DNA of 64,000 bases from Phycisphaerae bacterium (GCA_028285035.1 JANQQF010000120.1:223072-287071); one strand, 5' to 3'; shown: positions 35,362 through 44,721, counted from the first letter of the stretch. Notes: generated from the sequence alone by a model not told the origin. Numbers and translations: made by a program.

Positions 35362-35369
35362 ATGCAAGT
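35353..35369. promoter_or_regulatory. HxlR operator 2
   Basis: Palindrome ACTTGCAaaaTGCAAGT, 43 bp from operator 1 (start to start), about four helical turns. It contains the -35 box of the leftward promoter. Confidence 0.75.
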
Positions 35370-35388
35370 GGATTTTGAGAGGTGAGTT

Positions 35389-35784
35389 ATGAACTGGTAC
35401 TGGATTATTTCTGGGGTGTTGATGATTATCGGTGGTTTGATGCACACCGTTGTAGGTGAGCGAAACGTCATCAGCCATCTGGCTCGCAATAAACCAACGA
35501 CAGGCTTTTCGCCTAATCAAACATTTAATTTGATCCGTTGGTTTTGGTATCTAGGGAGCTTTATTTCATTTTGGATCGGGGCGATCGCTTTAATCATTGG
35601 CTTGACCGATGGCGTCATTCCTGCCGAGAACTTTATCGGGATGCTGTTGGCCAGCCTAATGCTCGGCTTCTCAATGATAACGTTTGGCGTTGTTGCCGCT
35701 CTAAATCCAAAAGAGTTAGGCAAGTTGAGCCAAGTCGTAATTTTGGTTGCGGTTACGATTTTGCTTTGGGTCGGCTCGATTTAA
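35389..35784 (+). CDS. Small four-helix membrane protein, copy 1
   Basis: A 131-aa protein with four predicted membrane helices (about 3-20, 48-70, 78-105, 110-130) and the opening MNWYWIISGVLMIIGGLMHT. No family I can name. It is the first gene behind the HxlR-controlled promoter and is followed 24 bp later by a paralogue with the same opening and shared motifs (IRWFWYLG / VRWFWHLG, IGLTDGVIPAE / MGLTDGFIPAE). Expression probably responds to the signal sensed by HxlR. Confidence 0.82.
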   Translation: MNWYWIISGVLMIIGGLMHTVVGERNVISHLARNKPTTGFSPNQTFNLIRWFWYLGSFISFWIGAIALIIGLTDGVIPAENFIGMLLASLMLGFSMITFGVVAALNPKELGKLSQVVILVAVTILLWVGSI

Positions 35785-35808
35785 GAATTGAACGAAAAAG
35801 AGGAAATA

Positions 35809-36201
35809 ATGAATTGGTATTGGATTATCGCTGGTGTATTGATTACAGTTTCAGGATTTATTCACATGATTTTGGGGGACCGCTGGATTTTTAACCAACT
35901 AAATACAGAAATGATGTCTACTCACTATAGTGGTGAGATTACCAAAATCACGGTCAGATGGTTCTGGCATTTAGGCATTTTTCTCATTTTTCTGATGGCT
36001 ATTCTTGTTCTAGGGATGGGTCTCACCGACGGATTTATCCCCGCTGAGCCGTTTATTGCCCAACTCTTTTCCGTGATCTACCTTGGCTTTATCGGCACGT
36101 TAATCGTGGTAAATAGCAAAAATTTAGGTAACTTAAAGGAGTTTCCCCAAGCTGTGTTATTTATCATTTTTACTGTGTTGTTACTACTTGGCAGTTTGTA
36201 A
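35809..36201 (+). CDS. Small four-helix membrane protein, copy 2
   Basis: Start chosen at ATG 35809 (GAGG 5 bp upstream); an earlier in-frame codon at 35788 is less likely. The product is 130 aa with four predicted helices and clear similarity to the preceding gene over its whole length, so it arose by tandem duplication. Function is unknown. Its 3' end overlaps the convergent MFS gene by 18 bp. Confidence 0.8.
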   Translation: MNWYWIIAGVLITVSGFIHMILGDRWIFNQLNTEMMSTHYSGEITKITVRWFWHLGIFLIFLMAILVLGMGLTDGFIPAEPFIAQLFSVIYLGFIGTLIVVNSKNLGNLKEFPQAVLFIIFTVLLLLGSL

Positions 36202-37467
36202 TGAATTATTAGCTGATGATTTTCGTGGGGTAAATAGGGGAAGTGTGATCAGACCAACGCTGCCCCCAGAGATCAGGGTGATAATCAATGAGACCCATAG
36301 GGCTGCGGCATAACTGCCGGTGATATCGAATAGATAGCCAGCCAGCCACGAGCCAGCAGCTGCCCCGGCCCCAAAGGCCATTCCCACAAAACCGTTGATC
36401 CGACCCAGACTGTTGCCTGGAAAGGTATCGCTCATAATTGCGGTTAAGAGCGAACTGCGTGATCCTTCGGCGAGACCAAAAAGTATAGCGTAGAGATAGA
36501 GCAACCCAACTTGGCTGGCGTTTTGAATTAACAACAACGTGATAATGGCCCCAAGCATGGTGGCAGAACTAATGACGAAGGCCTGAGACCGACCAATTTG
36601 ATCAGCCAGAATGCCCCAGCCGATAAAAGAGACGACCACGATTCCCCCTGATAACCCCATCACCGTTGCGGCAAAAAAACGATCAAAACCTACATCGACC
36701 GCAGCAGCTAGTTGATGAACCGTTAACATTCTCATTGAAAACAACGCCCCAAATGAAGCGACCAGCAAGAGCCAAAAAGCGGGGGTTCGAAGGGCCTCAT
36801 ACAGCGACCAATTGACTGATATTTGTTTTAAGTCTGTATGTGTCTGCTCCTTGGGTGATTGGTTGCCGTCGGGAAACAACCCCATCAGTGATGGCCTTAT
36901 ACGTAAGAAGAGGATACTGCTTGGTAAGACAATGGCCAGCAACAGAATACCTTGCCCAACCATCGCCCAGCGCCATCCCCAAATAGTAATCCAATATTCG
37001 GTCAGAGGCACAATAACCAGTGTCCCTACACCTGTGCCAGCAAAGGCAATCCCCATCGCTGTGCCCCGTCTGCGAGAAAACCATCGTGCAATGAGGGTGA
37101 CGTAGTTTGATAAACCTAAAACTGTAATGCCGAGTGAGGCAACAACGCCATACCAGACATAAAGCTGCCATTGGGCTGTAATCCAGCTACTTCCAATCAT
37201 GCCCCCAGCAAAAAGAATAGCTCCGATGGAGAACATCACACGCGGACCGTATTGATCCAAAAGCCAGCCAAATGGTATCGCAGTTAAAGCGAAGATTACC
37301 ATACTAATCGAAAAAATGCCTGCCGTGCTGGCCCGACTCCAGCCAAAATCTTCGATCAGAGCGACAAAGAAGACTTGAAATGATAAACGCCCGCCAAAAA
37401 CGATGGCAAGGCTGACAAATGCGGTCAGGGTGATAACCCAGCCGTAGAAGAATTTAGACGGTTTCAT
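36184..37467 (-). CDS. MFS transporter (monocarboxylate/OFA-like)
   Basis: A 427-aa transporter with about 12 membrane helices. The N-terminus FFYGWVITLTAFVSLAIVFG and RASTAGIFSISM are typical of the monocarboxylate/oxalate-formate antiporter branch. GWLLDQYGPR is the loop 2-3 motif A, and a central cytoplasmic loop lies near residue 200. The substrate is not predictable. It lies 37 bp downstream of the pntA relic and sthA on the same strand and may be cotranscribed. Confidence 0.9.
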   Translation of the reverse strand: MKPSKFFYGWVITLTAFVSLAIVFGGRLSFQVFFVALIEDFGWSRASTAGIFSISMVIFALTAIPFGWLLDQYGPRVMFSIGAILFAGGMIGSSWITAQWQLYVWYGVVASLGITVLGLSNYVTLIARWFSRRRGTAMGIAFAGTGVGTLVIVPLTEYWITIWGWRWAMVGQGILLLAIVLPSSILFLRIRPSLMGLFPDGNQSPKEQTHTDLKQISVNWSLYEALRTPAFWLLLVASFGALFSMRMLTVHQLAAAVDVGFDRFFAATVMGLSGGIVVVSFIGWGILADQIGRSQAFVISSATMLGAIITLLLIQNASQVGLLYLYAILFGLAEGSRSSLLTAIMSDTFPGNSLGRINGFVGMAFGAGAAAGSWLAGYLFDITGSYAAALWVSLIITLISGGSVGLITLPLFTPRKSSANNSLQTAK

Positions 37468-37503
37468 GTGAATTCACAAAAAGAAAGCGTGTAGATCGAT
37501 CAT

Positions 37504-37680
37504 CTACACGCTGTTACGGGTGTCAAACGCTTCAACCCGTGCGTCTAAACGCTTTGCCGTAGCAATGGCTTGTAGCCCCGCTACCCCAGCCCCGATGATG
37601 AACACGCGTGAGGGAGCTAAGGTTCCAGCTAATAAGTTGTTCGATATAAAGACTAAGATGGCTTCAAAAACTGAAGTCAT
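37504..37680 (-). pseudogene. Chimeric relic of NAD(P) transhydrogenase alpha (pntA)
   Basis: A 58-codon frame whose ATG is 2 bp past the sthA stop. Its opening MTSVFEAILVFI resembles the start of the small membrane alpha-2 part of proton-translocating transhydrogenase. It then joins directly to VFIIGAGVAGLQAIATAKRL and ARVEAFDTR, a classic NAD-binding loop of the alpha-1 part. The rest of alpha-1, alpha-2 and beta are absent. It looks like the product of an internal deletion in a pntA region, possibly replaced by the soluble enzyme next door. It could still be translated. Confidence 0.7.
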
Positions 37681-37682
37681 AT

Positions 37683-39050
37683 TTAACGTACCCGATTTAA
37701 TCCATTCAATGCCGCGACCCGATAAGCCTCGGCCATTGTGGGATAGTTGAAGGTGGTGTTGATAAAGTACATTAGGGTATTTGCCGTACCCTTTTGGCGC
37801 ATAATCGCTTGGCCGATGTGAATGATTTCTGCAGCCTGCGCACCGAAGCAATGAACCCCTAAAATTTCAAGTGTTTCGCGGTGGAACAGCAATTTCAGCA
37901 TCCCCACGGTTTGGCCTGTGATTTGAGCACGAGCCAAGCTCTTGAATTGGGAGTGGCCCACTTCATAGGGCACTTTCTGCTCGGTCAGTTCTCGTTCGGT
38001 GCAGCCAATTGAACTGATTTCAGGGATGGTATAAATACCCGTTGGAATATTTTTGACCAGTGAGTCATCACGCTTGCCAAACACCAAATGTGAGGCAGCA
38101 AAACGGCCTTGGTCGTAGGCGGCGCTGGCTAGGCTTGGGAAACCCACCACATCACCCACCGCATAAATGTGAGGTTGAGCTGATTGGTAATTTTCATTAA
38201 TGATGATACTGCCGCGACTATTTCGTTCGATGCCCAATTCCTCTAGACCCATGTTGTCAGAGTTGCCCGTCCGCCCCTGAGCCCACAACAGATAGTCACT
38301 GCGAATTTTTTTGTTCGATTTAAGGTGAATGGTGACGCCGTCATCATCGGCTTCAACCCGCTCATACTCCTCGTTGTGGCGGATCATTACCCCTTGCTCC
38401 CGCAAATGGTAGCTCAACGCATCGACAATTTCGCTGTCAAGATAGGACAATAATTGGTCGCGATTATTGATTAAATTCAGCTTGACCCGCAGTCCGCGAA
38501 AAATTGAAGCATACTCACAACCAATCACCCCTGCGCCATAAATCGAAAGCGAACGAGGATTTTCTTTCATATCAAGGACAGTGTCACTGTCTAAAATGCG
38601 GGGGTGGTTGAAATCGATATCGGGTGGATGATACGGGCGGGCCCCTGTCGCGATGACAAATGCATCGGCGGTTAGAGTCGTCTTAAGCCCGCTTGATTCG
38701 GCAATGTCAACTGTATTGGCATCAACAAAAGTGGCTCGACCGGGAAAAATGTCGATCAAATTGCGGTCATAAAAGCTGGTCCGCATGTTGACTTGGCGAT
38801 CAACGACGGATTCAGCCAATTTGAGTAAGTCCTGATAGTTAATTCGTCGTAAATCGGTATGATTAGCTAGCTGCTCAATAGCCTGGCGTAAGGCCTTGCT
38901 GGGGATAGTGCCTTGGTGGGTACAACTGCCGCCGATGTCGAGCTTGTCCTCAACCACAGCTACATTTTTGCCCTCCTTCGAGGCCTTCATTGCCGCCCCC
39001 TCCCCGCCGGGACCGGTTCCAATTACAATCACATCATAATGTTGAATCAT
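37683..39050 (-). CDS. sthA: Soluble (Si-specific) NAD(P) transhydrogenase
   Basis: A 455-aa FAD enzyme of the pyridine-nucleotide disulfide reductase family. It has the FAD loop [14 protein letters not shown]. In place of the redox CxxxxC it carries [13 protein letters not shown], which is the SthA signature. The NAD loop [16 protein letters not shown] lies near 175-190 and the second FAD motif [11 protein letters not shown] near 300. It interconverts NADPH and NAD. A relic of the membrane-bound transhydrogenase alpha subunit follows at once. Confidence 0.93.
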   Translation of the reverse strand: MIQHYDVIVIGTGPGGEGAAMKASKEGKNVAVVEDKLDIGGSCTHQGTIPSKALRQAIEQLANHTDLRRINYQDLLKLAESVVDRQVNMRTSFYDRNLIDIFPGRATFVDANTVDIAESSGLKTTLTADAFVIATGARPYHPPDIDFNHPRILDSDTVLDMKENPRSLSIYGAGVIGCEYASIFRGLRVKLNLINNRDQLLSYLDSEIVDALSYHLREQGVMIRHNEEYERVEADDDGVTIHLKSNKKIRSDYLLWAQGRTGNSDNMGLEELGIERNSRGSIIINENYQSAQPHIYAVGDVVGFPSLASAAYDQGRFAASHLVFGKRDDSLVKNIPTGIYTIPEISSIGCTERELTEQKVPYEVGHSQFKSLARAQITGQTVGMLKLLFHRETLEILGVHCFGAQAAEIIHIGQAIMRQKGTANTLMYFINTTFNYPTMAEAYRVAALNGLNRVR

Positions 39051-39204
39051 TGCGTATCATCTCCGTTTAATCCAAAAGGGCCGATGTCGCTCTGAATTGT
39101 ATTGAACTCTATCTCAGACACAAATTCCAGCCAACTCTCGGATTTGAATAATTTATGTGTGGCTCTACAATACCCCATAAGACGACCAAGGGAGGATAAT
39201 TATA

Positions 39205-39948
39205 ATGAGCTATCATCACCTATTTGATGCCCAATCCGATATTTATGCTAGGGCCAGACCGTTATACCCACCAACACTGTACAACTTTTTGGTGAGCGTA
39301 TGCTCAGAACACCAAATGGCTTGGGACTGCGCGTGTGGCAATGGGCAGGTGGCAGTGGATTTGATCAACCACTTTACTCAGGTTCAGGCCACCGATGTCA
39401 GCGAACAGCAGATTGCCAACGCAATACAAAAGGATGGTATCACCTATGATGTCATTCCCGCTGAAGCAACATCCTTTGCCGATAATACATTTGACCTAAT
39501 CTGCGTCGGTCAAGCCCTGCACTGGTTTGATTACGACAAATTTTGGCCAGAGATCAAACGTGTGCTTAAGCTAAACGGTATTTTTGCGGCGTGGGGGTAC
39601 AGCTTCTTTACGATCGCTGAACAGATCGATCAGATTATCGATACTACCTTTTTGGACACAATTTATCCTTACTGGCCAGATAGAAATCGATTGTTGTGGG
39701 ATCACTATCTGGACGTATCTTTTCCATTGGAGAAGATCACGCCTCCACCCATTTCATTGGTGATGGAGTGGAGCGTTGATGAATTGTTCGCTTATCTTCG
39801 CTCTTGGTCCTCTACGCAACGCTGCGTTGATGCCATCGGTGATGATTTCTTTATCAAAGCCTATGAGCAAACACGAGAAATCTGGGGGGAGCCGAATATG
39901 AAGCGAGTGATCAACATGGATTTTTGTTTGGTTGTGGGGCGGAATTAA
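39205..39948 (+). CDS. Class I SAM-dependent methyltransferase
   Basis: A 247-aa Rossmann methyltransferase. It opens FDAQSDIYARARPLYPPTLY. Motif I is WDCACGNGQVAVDL, motif II is near VQATDVS, and FADNTFDLICVGQALHWFD is the motif typical of the trans-aconitate/ubiE-like methyltransferase group. The acceptor is unknown. The following macro-domain gene starts 1 bp after its stop, so they are coupled. Confidence 0.88.
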   Translation: MSYHHLFDAQSDIYARARPLYPPTLYNFLVSVCSEHQMAWDCACGNGQVAVDLINHFTQVQATDVSEQQIANAIQKDGITYDVIPAEATSFADNTFDLICVGQALHWFDYDKFWPEIKRVLKLNGIFAAWGYSFFTIAEQIDQIIDTTFLDTIYPYWPDRNRLLWDHYLDVSFPLEKITPPPISLVMEWSVDELFAYLRSWSSTQRCVDAIGDDFFIKAYEQTREIWGEPNMKRVINMDFCLVVGRN

Positions 39949-39949
39949 A

Positions 39950-40450
39950 ATGAATCGCATCCAAATCATTGAGGGTGATATTACCAAGCTTGAGATTGAT
40001 GCGGTTGTTAATGCAGCCAATCGGGCTTTGTCTGGCGGGGGTGGAGTCGACGGGGCTATTCATCGGGCGGCTGGCCCTGAGTTGCTCAAGTATTGTCGTG
40101 AAATTGGCCCTTGTGGGATAGGCCAAGCCAAGATTACACCTGGGTTTAACCTATCTGCCAAATATGTGATTCAGGCGGTAGGCCCCGTGTGGCACGGCGG
40201 TCATAAAAATGAGGCTGATTTGCTGGCTTCGTGCTATCGAGAGGCGTTGAAACTGGCTCAGCAACACAAGGTTAAAACAATTGCCTTTCCGGCCATTAGC
40301 TGTGGGGCCTATCGATATCCCATTCAAGACGCAGCCCGTATTGCCCTGACCGAGATTGCTGCCTTTCTGGAACAGGATCAAACAATCGAGACGGTTTATG
40401 TCACCTTGTTTGATAAAAAAATTTTTCAGGCTTATCAACGAATGATGTGA
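39950..40450 (+). CDS. Macro-domain protein (O-acetyl-ADP-ribose deacetylase-like)
   Basis: A 166-aa single macro domain: IEGDITKLEIDAVVNAANRAL, GGGGVDGAIHRAAG (ADP-ribose loop), then AFPAISCGAYRYP (second loop). It matches YmdB-type macro domains, which remove ADP-ribose marks or deacetylate O-acetyl-ADP-ribose. The start is set at ATG 39950, directly after the methyltransferase stop. Confidence 0.93.
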   Translation: MNRIQIIEGDITKLEIDAVVNAANRALSGGGGVDGAIHRAAGPELLKYCREIGPCGIGQAKITPGFNLSAKYVIQAVGPVWHGGHKNEADLLASCYREALKLAQQHKVKTIAFPAISCGAYRYPIQDAARIALTEIAAFLEQDQTIETVYVTLFDKKIFQAYQRMM

Positions 40451-40587
40451 ATATGAGATCAGTTGTTGCTTTTAACGGAAAGAAACCTTCGTTGAAAATC
40501 ATAAAGTATCTCTTACCGCTTTGGTCACACTTCCGTAAAGTGGTATAATACCCTCTTGAAACAATGAATTTGGTTTGAGGAGAGATG

Positions 40588-41274
40588 ATGAGTCTAGCGA
40601 GCAATAAACAAATTCGCCTCTTATTGGCTGATGATCACGCAGTGGTGCGGACGGGAACCCGCCAGCTCTTAGAGCGACAACCTGATTTTGATATTGTGGG
40701 CGAGGCCTCAGATGGGGAAGAGGCGATCCGTTTAGCCCATGAGCTACGACCCGATGTGGTGCTGATGGATGTGCGGATGCCAAAATTATCGGGCGTTGAG
40801 GCCACTCGTCGCATTAAAGAAGAACTGCCTGATATACGGGTGTTGGTTTTGACCGCTCATGATGAAGATGCTTATGTTTTTGGCTTGCTCCAAGCCGGAG
40901 CAAATGGCTATTTGCTCAAGACGGCTGAATTTGAAGAGCTAGTTAAGGCGATTCATACGGTTGTATCAGGTCAGTCAGCCTTAGCCCCTGAAGTTGCCGG
41001 TAAGGTTGTGGCTCAATTCACCAGCGGTAAAAGTTTGCCTGATGTGTTGACCGATAATAAAGAGGATTATGATGGTTTGACCGAACGTGAGTTGAGTATT
41101 CTAACTCTGGTCGGCCAAGGGTTGAGCAATAAACAAATCGGCTCAGAACTGAGTATTAGTGACCGGACTGTACAGGCACATCTCTCTAATATTTTTTCAA
41201 AACTAGGCGTCAGCTCACGTACGGAAGCGGTGATGTATGCCGTTCGTAAGAATTGGATCGTGACAGGATCGTAG
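40588..41274 (+). CDS. NarL/FixJ-type response regulator
   Basis: A 228-aa regulator. The receiver (about 5-125) has ADDHAV, phospho-Asp in VVLMDVRMPKLSG, Thr in LTAHDE and Lys in YLLKTAE. A LuxR-type helix-turn-helix (about 160-225) has LTERELSILTLVGQGLSNKQI and VQAHLSNIFSKLGV. ATG 40588 is favoured over 40585 by the spacing of GAGGAG. It is the first gene of a three-gene unit with a solute-binding lipoprotein and a NarX-type kinase. Confidence 0.93.
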   Translation: MSLASNKQIRLLLADDHAVVRTGTRQLLERQPDFDIVGEASDGEEAIRLAHELRPDVVLMDVRMPKLSGVEATRRIKEELPDIRVLVLTAHDEDAYVFGLLQAGANGYLLKTAEFEELVKAIHTVVSGQSALAPEVAGKVVAQFTSGKSLPDVLTDNKEDYDGLTERELSILTLVGQGLSNKQIGSELSISDRTVQAHLSNIFSKLGVSSRTEAVMYAVRKNWIVTGS

Positions 41275-41276
41275 TC

Positions 41277-42587
41277 ATGTATCGTTGGGCCTTTGTGCTG
41301 CTGGTTTTTCTGGCTGGTTGTTCAGGCGCATCCTCTCCGCCCGAAGGTACGCCCACTCCTACTTTACCACCAGTTAAGTCTGAATTGGTTTCTGAACCAA
41401 TCACCCTTGAGGTTTGGCTAGACTTAGATTTTACCCGTGATAATACACTTTACGATGAACTCATCGACGAGTTTGAGGCAGCTTATCCTGATGTCGAAGT
41501 AGAGATATTTTCATTTGTTCGGGAAAGTTTACCACAACGGGTTGCATTAGCTGTTTCAAATGATGAGGTGCCGGATGTAGCCCAAGGTCACGTCTATGCT
41601 ATGGCTGGGCGAGGCCTAGCTGAACCTGTCGAGGACTATTGGCTAGGGTGGGAACAAGAAGATGGAGGTGTCAGTAGGCAGTTTCTCCCTGCGGCTCTGG
41701 ATGAAGTTACCTGGGACGGCGTACGATACGGCATTCCTCTCGATATTTATACGGTTGTTCTTCTCTACAATCGTGAACATTTTGATCAAGCGAATGTGCC
41801 GTATCTTGAAGGCGCCTATGATTTATTTGATCTGCAAAGCGCGGCTGAAGCCTTGACCAACCCTGACCAGGGACGATTTGGTTTGGGGTTGACAACTGAT
41901 CCTTGGTATGCGTCCGCTTGGATGGCTAGCGTCGGGGGAGGACTTGTTTCTGAAGATGACGAAGATGATCGCATCTTAACGCTTGATGAACCCATAAATA
42001 CACAGGCCCTCCAGTTCTTGACAGACGTTATTGAGGCAGGCTATGCGCCCCGCCCGAGTAGTCGCCCTCGAGATTATGAAGATGCCCGTCGTCAGTTCTT
42101 GGCTGGTGAGATTTCTATGTATTTTGGCGAGCCACAAGATATTCACATCATTCAATCAACCAATCCCGACTTTCCTCTGGGTGTCGCTCAATTACCTTTA
42201 ACCCCTGGTCAAGAGAAACCCGCCTCTGTGTTAGGAACAAGCGGATTGTTTGTCCCGCGTGGCGCACGTCATCCCGTTTTGGCCTTTGAGTTTATGAAGT
42301 GGATGACCAGCGACAGGTATTTGTTGCCTATGGCCCAACGACAAGGTCGCTTTCCGGCAAAAAATTGGTTGCAGACCTCGCCTGACTTTACTAAAAATTT
42401 GTCGCTTATTCCTTTCTTCGATCAATTGGAAACAGCCCGCCCCTATCGCCTAGGTTTATTCCCCGAGGCTGAAGAGGCGTTTTCTGATGCGATCAAATTA
42501 TCATTTTACAATATGACCACCCCGGCTGAAGCATTACAAAGTGCTCAAGGTGCGCAGGAAGGTGGAGAAGGCAGTTCTGCGCAATGA
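41277..42587 (+). CDS. Family 1 extracellular solute-binding lipoprotein
   Basis: Start chosen at ATG 41277, 2 bp after the regulator stop. The 436-aa product has a lipoprotein signal (LVFLAGC), a Pro/Thr linker, then a sugar-type binding protein fold: ITLEVWLDLDFTRDNTLYDELIDEF, VPDVAQGHVYAMAGRG, YGIPLDIYTVVLLYNRE, and LGTSGLFVPRGARHP. No ABC permease or ATPase genes are adjacent. It lies between a regulator and a sensor kinase with an extracytoplasmic domain, so it probably presents a ligand to the kinase. Confidence 0.9.
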   Translation: MYRWAFVLLVFLAGCSGASSPPEGTPTPTLPPVKSELVSEPITLEVWLDLDFTRDNTLYDELIDEFEAAYPDVEVEIFSFVRESLPQRVALAVSNDEVPDVAQGHVYAMAGRGLAEPVEDYWLGWEQEDGGVSRQFLPAALDEVTWDGVRYGIPLDIYTVVLLYNREHFDQANVPYLEGAYDLFDLQSAAEALTNPDQGRFGLGLTTDPWYASAWMASVGGGLVSEDDEDDRILTLDEPINTQALQFLTDVIEAGYAPRPSSRPRDYEDARRQFLAGEISMYFGEPQDIHIIQSTNPDFPLGVAQLPLTPGQEKPASVLGTSGLFVPRGARHPVLAFEFMKWMTSDRYLLPMAQRQGRFPAKNWLQTSPDFTKNLSLIPFFDQLETARPYRLGLFPEAEEAFSDAIKLSFYNMTTPAEALQSAQGAQEGGEGSSAQ

Positions 42588-44416
42588 CCACTGAGACCCC
42601 AAAATCTAATCGTATTGTAAGTGGTCTGGTAAATTGGCTGACACAATTACGGGCTCAAGCGTTAGCCTTAACCTTGCTGTTACTCTTATTGATGATTACG
42701 CTTACCTTAGGTGTTACATTTTTGGCCTATCGGCAAGTATCTCAATCTCTGGCTGAAAGTCGCGACCAGGAATTGGTAATTGTTGGGGCGGAACGTCTCT
42801 CCCGGCGGATGGAAACATTCATGCGTGGTCTCAGCACTCTGGCTGACCAGCCGGAGATGCAATCTGGCGAACCCACCATTCAAATTGCCACCTTAGAACG
42901 GGGGCGTGAACTCATCGCTGATTTTGTCAATCGAGATGGGGGAATCATTATTTTGGATGCCAATGGATTTGTTAGTGTGACCAACCCCTTTCGACCTGAT
43001 TTAATTGGGCAAGATTTCTCTCAAGAATCCTATTTTCAAGAAGTTAAAAACCAACCTTTCACTTTTTCGAATGTAATTAAAGAGCCGGGAACAGATCAAG
43101 ACATGATTGTCATTGCCGTTCCCATTATCAACGCAGCCGATGAATTTGTTGGTGTGATTGCTGGGCGTTTTTACATTCAGTATCAAGGGTTGGGGCGAGA
43201 TATTCAACAACTCCAAGTTGGTGAAGAGGGAACGGCGTATTTGGTAGACCAGAATGGTCGTTTGATTTACCATCCCATCGATAGTTTGATTGGCACCGAT
43301 TTTAATCAGCGGGTGGCTGTTCAGCGATTGCAAGCGGGTGACCGTGAGGGTGCAATCACAACCTTTAGTGAGGATGGTGAGTCACGGACGGTCGAAGGAT
43401 ATGCTGTTGTGCAAATCACGGGTTGGGGACTGGTTATTGGGGAACCCTGGAGTCAGGTTGTTGCCCCTGCGCTAACATCGCTTCAGCCCGTTGGCATTGT
43501 TCTTGCCATTGGCCTTATTTTAGTAGCAGGCTTGGTCTCCGGTGGGGTACAACGGGTAACCGATCCTATTCAGAGCTTGGTGCGGCAGACGCGGCAGGTG
43601 GCCGCTGGGGATTATGACGCCCAAGTAAGTCTGAGCCGTATTAAAGAGATTCGTGAATTGGGGATGGCCTTTAATGAGATGGTACAGCAAATCCGTCGAT
43701 ATCGGGCTGGGGTTAGCCAATACGTTGCTGATATTACGCAAAGTCAGGAAGAAGAACGTAAGCGTGTGGCTCGTGAGCTACACGATGATACGGTCCAATC
43801 GTTAATTGCCATTAATCAGCGTTTAGAATTATTGCGAAATACCCTAGATGATGATCCTGATGAGATTCGGGCTCGGGTGATGGAAGTTAAAACGATGGTG
43901 ACTGGGGCTATTGCGAGTGTTCGGCAATTTAGTCGAGATTTACGCCCCCTAGCGCTGGAAGACTTAGGCTTGGTTGCGGCGATGCATTATTTGGTTAATC
44001 AGCTAGGCGAGAGTGAGAAGATCGAAGCGACTCTTGATGTCGAAGGAGAAATTGGTGAGTTATTCTCTGACCTTGAAGTTGCCATCTATCGGATTGTTCA
44101 AGAAGCCCTAAATAATGTAAAAAAACACGCGCAAGCGACACAGGTGAAGGTTGTGGCTCAATTTACCAAAAACCAAATCAAGCTGACAGTTCGTGATAAT
44201 GGTAAAGGATTTGAAGTGCCTGAGTCGTTCACTGATTTTGCCAGTGATGGGAGCTTTGGGGTTATGGGGTTGCAGGAGCGGGCGCAATTATTCGGGGGAA
44301 GTATCTCTATTCAATCTGAATTAGATAATGGAACGATTGTTCGATTGGTGGTGCCACGTGATTTGGTTCCGTTGAAATTTGATATTTCAGAGCTTTCAAA
44401 GCTATCTCGGAGCTAA
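42584..44416 (+). CDS. CACHE-HAMP NarX-type histidine kinase
   Basis: A 610-aa membrane kinase. It has a membrane helix at about 25-48, a double-CACHE-like extracytoplasmic domain (about 50-300), a second helix (about 308-328) and HAMP (about 328-382). HisKA_3 carries KRVARELHDDTVQSL (His near 399), and the ATPase domain has EALNNVKKHAQATQ and DNGKGFE. Its start overlaps the binding-protein stop (ATGA). The order regulator, binding lipoprotein, kinase suggests a ligand-sensing three-component system. Confidence 0.92.
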   Translation: MTTETPKSNRIVSGLVNWLTQLRAQALALTLLLLLLMITLTLGVTFLAYRQVSQSLAESRDQELVIVGAERLSRRMETFMRGLSTLADQPEMQSGEPTIQIATLERGRELIADFVNRDGGIIILDANGFVSVTNPFRPDLIGQDFSQESYFQEVKNQPFTFSNVIKEPGTDQDMIVIAVPIINAADEFVGVIAGRFYIQYQGLGRDIQQLQVGEEGTAYLVDQNGRLIYHPIDSLIGTDFNQRVAVQRLQAGDREGAITTFSEDGESRTVEGYAVVQITGWGLVIGEPWSQVVAPALTSLQPVGIVLAIGLILVAGLVSGGVQRVTDPIQSLVRQTRQVAAGDYDAQVSLSRIKEIRELGMAFNEMVQQIRRYRAGVSQYVADITQSQEEERKRVARELHDDTVQSLIAINQRLELLRNTLDDDPDEIRARVMEVKTMVTGAIASVRQFSRDLRPLALEDLGLVAAMHYLVNQLGESEKIEATLDVEGEIGELFSDLEVAIYRIVQEALNNVKKHAQATQVKVVAQFTKNQIKLTVRDNGKGFEVPESFTDFASDGSFGVMGLQERAQLFGGSISIQSELDNGTIVRLVVPRDLVPLKFDISELSKLSRS

Positions 44417-44554
44417 AATACGCTAAAATGCTTACTATGTAATCTGAAAATTAGGCTAATTGACTGATGACGTGTTTGGATAAGATGATTATAATCCACC
44501 GGGTTTGTGAGAATAGTTTCAACTATTGATATCCTTATCTAAAGGTATAAACAA

Positions 44555-44680
44555 ATGGACTTTTTCTTCATTATTTTACTGTTTGGTTTGCTTGTCCTCT
44601 TTGGGTATGCACAATTGCACAAGAATGTCTTTAAATTACCTGGAGATATTCAACTGGATGAGGAAGACGGGCGTTTTTAA
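44555..44680 (+). CDS. 41-aa membrane microprotein, DUF2905-like tail
   Basis: A short frame with AAAGG 8 bp ahead of its ATG. One membrane helix (FFFIILLFGLLVLFGYAQL) is followed by KLPGDIQLDEEDGRF. The LPGDI-x-x motif after a membrane helix resembles the end of DUF2905-type small proteins. It lies 138 bp behind the kinase gene and before a strong terminator. Function is unknown. It could be missed by gene callers. Confidence 0.6.
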   Translation: MDFFFIILLFGLLVLFGYAQLHKNVFKLPGDIQLDEEDGRF

Positions 44681-44721
44681 CGTTTGTTTTTAGAGAAATG
44701 TAAATAATTAAATGAATGAAT

